From contig JAHFTM010000076.1 in assembly GCA_023269335.1 (NCBI GenBank), forward strand, positions 1-8,057: 8,057 nt of DNA. The letters are read 5' to 3'. Below, piece after piece: positions 5,601-8,057 of the stretch. Numbering within the stretch: the first letter of the stretch is position 1; the number at the start of each line of letters is the position of its first letter. Origin of the DNA: Chlamydiia bacterium. GTDB taxonomy: Bacteria; Chlamydiota; Chlamydiia; Chlamydiales; FEN-1388. Made by a program: the position numbers and the translations under genes. The notes below the pieces were generated by a model that had not been told where the DNA came from, made no database searches, and saw only the letters and a list, made by a program, of their open reading frames with translations.

Positions 5601-8057
5601 AAATGAGAGCTGCAAGTTCGTTCATAGCCTGTGAGAGCTTTTCTTTAGCTTTTCCAGCACCCTGCGCTGAGTCGGGCCTTCCTCCGCCATTACCTTCAAT
5701 AAGGGGCAGAACTTTTTTGAGCAGCTCTTGGGCTTTTACGCCCTTTCCTACAAGGTCTTGAGACACTTTAATAAAAAGATGCGCTTTTTCAGTGTCTTGG
5801 CAGCCAAGAGCAATGACAGATGATGGATGGCGTGCACTCAATTCATCAGCAAGTAGACGCAGCTCATCTGGTTTGAGATTTACTTGAAAAATCAAGTAGG
5901 GAACACCCGTAGTCGAAGTTTTAAGTGTTAGGCTAGCCGCTAGCTCTGCAAGTTGATTTTTCTTAAATGCTTTCAGATCGTTTTGTAGCTGCTTGAGTTC
6001 GTCACCCAGCTTGTCAATGCGCTCAAGAAGCTTTGTCTGTGGTGTTTTTAGCTTGTCAGCGCACGTTTTTAACAGGTCGTCTGCCTGGAAGGCGATCTGT
6101 TCAGCCTCCTTTCCACTGACAGCCTCAATACGACGCACGCCAGCTGCAATGCTAGCTTCTTTAGCAATGCGAAAATAGCCGATAGTGCCGGTATAAGAGG
6201 TGTGAGTACCACCACAAAGTTCTTTAGAGAAGTCGATATCGATGACACGTACGCGGCTGCCATACTTTTCGCCAAAAAATTGCTTGATGTCATGCCGTTT
6301 TTGAGCATCTTCGTAGCTTAGTTCATAGGTCTTTACAGGAATATTTTCTCTTATTTTTTCGTTAACTAGCTCTTCAATTTTTCGGATCTCTTCTTCAGTA
6401 AGCTGTTTGTGGTGTGAAAAATCAAAACGCAGATGTTCTGGATCGACTACCGATCCTGCCTGCTTGATATGTTCTCCCAGTACCTTATGAAGAGCAAAAT
6501 GGAGCAGATGAGTGGCCGTGTGGTTATTAGCAATTTTTTGACGGCGTACTCTATCAATTTCGCAGCGGAGATGGTCACCAACTGTAATGTGTCCCTTTTT
6601 CAACGTTCCGATATGAACGATCACGCCTTTGTAAGGAGATTTGCAGTCGCTTACTTCAAAGAGAGCGCTTTTATTTTCAACGGTTCCTGTGTCACCTATC
6701 TGTCCGCCCATTTCCGGGTAAAAGGGAGTCTCTTTCAGGATGCACATGCCATCTTGATCCGCTTCTAACTTGTTGACAAAGCTGCCTTGGTAGATCAGAC
6801 CGATCACTTCACTTTCATACAACTCTTTATCCTCGCGGATGAAGCACGTCTCACCATGCTTTTTGACAAAGTCTTCATAGAGGTTTGCTTCGACTACTTG
6901 CTCTACTTGCTTGTGTGCGCCGCGTGATTTTTCTTTGGCTTGCTTTTCAAGTTCAGCATACTTTGCAGCATCTATGCCTAGATTGTTGTCGATAGCAATG
7001 AGCTGAATTTCTTCGTAGGGCAGGCCATAGGTGTCTTTTAGTTTAAAGGCATCTTCGCCGCTGATGTTGTGTGATTTGTCACCTTTGGCAGCTTGGATTA
7101 CCTGATTCAAAATATTACCACCGCGCTTCAAGGTTCTAAAGAAGGCCTCTTCTTCACTTGTGAGGATCTCGGCAATACGATTTTGGCTAGTGACGAGCTC
7201 TTTATAGTCTTCTCCCATCAGCTGCACAAGGCGAGGCAAAATTCTAGCAAGGAAAGGCTCTTCAAAGCCTAGCTGCTTGCCATAGCGCACAGCGCGCCGT
7301 AAAATTTTTCTCAGCACATAGCCACGATCAACGTTACTTGGCTGAATACCGTCAGCGATGGCAAAGGAAAGGCTTCTTAGGTGATCTGCGATCACACGAA
7401 AGGCTGGAGCTCTTTTTTCATCGAGCAAATCATATTTCAGTTTGGCTTCTTCTTCGATGCTGGAGATGAGGCCGCGCAGAATATCAGTTTCAAAGACGCT
7501 ATCGGTATTCTGAATCAGGCTGACAACGCGTTCAAGGCCTGCTCCTGTGTCGATTGAAGGTTTAGGAAGTGCTTCTTGTACACCATCGCTGCGTTTGTTG
7601 TACTGCATGAAGACAAGGTTCCAGTACTCTAAAAAGCGCTCACCGGTTGTATCTTCGAGTGGGTTTTTAGCGGTTCCATACTTTTCGCCGCGATCATATA
7701 AAAGTTCAGAGCAAGGTCCACAAGGTCCTACGTCACCCATCGACCAGAAATTTTCTTTTTCACCAAAGCGGGTAATGCGCGCTGCAGGCACGTAGCGTGA
7801 CCAGATGGCAAAAGCTTCATCATCATCTTTGTAGACAGTAGGGAAGAGGCGCTCTTGATCAAAGCCGAAAATGGTTGTCGATACTTCCCAAGCATATTGA
7901 ATAGCTTGTTCTTTAAAATAGTCGCCGAAGGAAAAGTTGCCCAGCATCTCAAAAAAAGTGAGGTGACGCTTGGTATGGCCTACATTTTCTAAGTCGTTAT
8001 GTGTGCCGCCGGCACGGATGCATTTTTGACTTGTCGTGGCGCGTTTGTAGTCACGCT
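5599..8057 (-). CDS. alaS: Alanyl-tRNA synthetase AlaRS (5' end beyond the right edge)
   Basis: AlaRS charges tRNA-Ala with alanine and hydrolyses mischarged Ser/Gly-tRNA-Ala. The frame is open to the edge: 818 codons are visible, starting [12 protein letters not shown], so by comparison with E. coli (876 residues) only about 55 N-terminal residues are missing. The Met at 7947 is internal; it belongs to [14 protein letters not shown] of the class II catalytic core. Counted from the first visible codon: motif 2 region about 12-48; motif 3 region with DTGAGLER near 169-176; tRNA-recognition helices with [15 protein letters not shown] near 245-259; editing-domain metal ligands HTATH (H512, H516) and CGGTH (C614, H618); a charged coiled coil about 670-705; and the C-Ala domain ending [14 protein letters not shown] near 788-801. 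All signatures are intact. It is the first visible gene of the alaS-mfd-sulfotransferase cluster, whose promoter lies outside the window. Confidence 0.98.
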   Translation of the reverse strand, partial: RDYKRATTSQKCIRAGGTHNDLENVGHTKRHLTFFEMLGNFSFGDYFKEQAIQYAWEVSTTIFGFDQERLFPTVYKDDDEAFAIWSRYVPAARITRFGEKENFWSMGDVGPCGPCSELLYDRGEKYGTAKNPLEDTTGERFLEYWNLVFMQYNKRSDGVQEALPKPSIDTGAGLERVVSLIQNTDSVFETDILRGLISSIEEEAKLKYDLLDEKRAPAFRVIADHLRSLSFAIADGIQPSNVDRGYVLRKILRRAVRYGKQLGFEEPFLARILPRLVQLMGEDYKELVTSQNRIAEILTSEEEAFFRTLKRGGNILNQVIQAAKGDKSHNISGEDAFKLKDTYGLPYEEIQLIAIDNNLGIDAAKYAELEKQAKEKSRGAHKQVEQVVEANLYEDFVKKHGETCFIREDKELYESEVIGLIYQGSFVNKLEADQDGMCILKETPFYPEMGGQIGDTGTVENKSALFEVSDCKSPYKGVIVHIGTLKKGHITVGDHLRCEIDRVRRQKIANNHTATHLLHFALHKVLGEHIKQAGSVVDPEHLRFDFSHHKQLTEEEIRKIEELVNEKIRENIPVKTYELSYEDAQKRHDIKQFFGEKYGSRVRVIDIDFSKELCGGTHTSYTGTIGYFRIAKEASIAAGVRRIEAVSGKEAEQIAFQADDLLKTCADKLKTPQTKLLERIDKLGDELKQLQNDLKAFKKNQLAELAASLTLKTSTTGVPYLIFQVNLKPDELRLLADELSARHPSSVIALGCQDTEKAHLFIKVSQDLVGKGVKAQELLKKVLPLIEGNGGGRPDSAQGAGKAKEKLSQAMNELAALI

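Noticed and set aside
7945..7947. ATG considered as the alaS start.
   Set aside because: The frame continues to the window edge through [12 protein letters not shown] and FFEMLGNF, conserved AlaRS core sequence, so this Met is internal.
7728..7952. Short - strand frame overlapping alaS, starting MRCWATFPS.
   Set aside because: It is a shifted frame within the intact AlaRS catalytic core and has no recognisable features.

Overview
The window looks like a chromosomal segment from a Chlamydiae-type bacterium, most likely one of the amoeba-associated 'environmental' families. This is an inference. The clues are alaS and mfd side by side on one strand (an arrangement I recall from Chlamydia), moderately AT-rich coding DNA, and a secreted-effector-like low-complexity gene beside housekeeping genes. 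No marker here fixes genus or species.

Left part, + strand: bases 1-252 are the 3' end of epmA (elongation factor P beta-lysine ligase). A 166-base AT-rich gap follows, holding two candidate promoters and a clear ribosome binding site. They lead into an unrecognised gene (419-1390) for a 323-residue protein made of about 42% Ser plus Ala. It has two runs of seven alanines, poly-Ser tracts, a tandem 15-base repeat, a KRRK basic cluster and signs of an internal module duplication. A short convergent gap (1391-1472) with several hairpins ends this half. The last hairpin, followed by a T run, is a good terminator and lies partly inside the end of the opposing gene.

Right part, - strand: a tight cluster read from the right edge, alaS (5' end outside the window) -> 13 bases -> mfd -> 15 bases -> a PAPS-type sulfotransferase gene with an N-terminal signal sequence. 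The spacings suggest one transcript whose promoter lies beyond the right edge. alaS and mfd are complete in motif content where visible: alanyl-tRNA synthesis with editing, and transcription-coupled repair. The sulfotransferase is the unexpected member.

The accessory content is therefore two genes facing each other between conserved blocks: the Ser/Ala-rich protein and the exported sulfotransferase. Both have N-termini consistent with leaving the bacterial cytoplasm, by different routes, so this interval is a plausible host-interaction locus. That is inference from sequence features, not demonstrated function.
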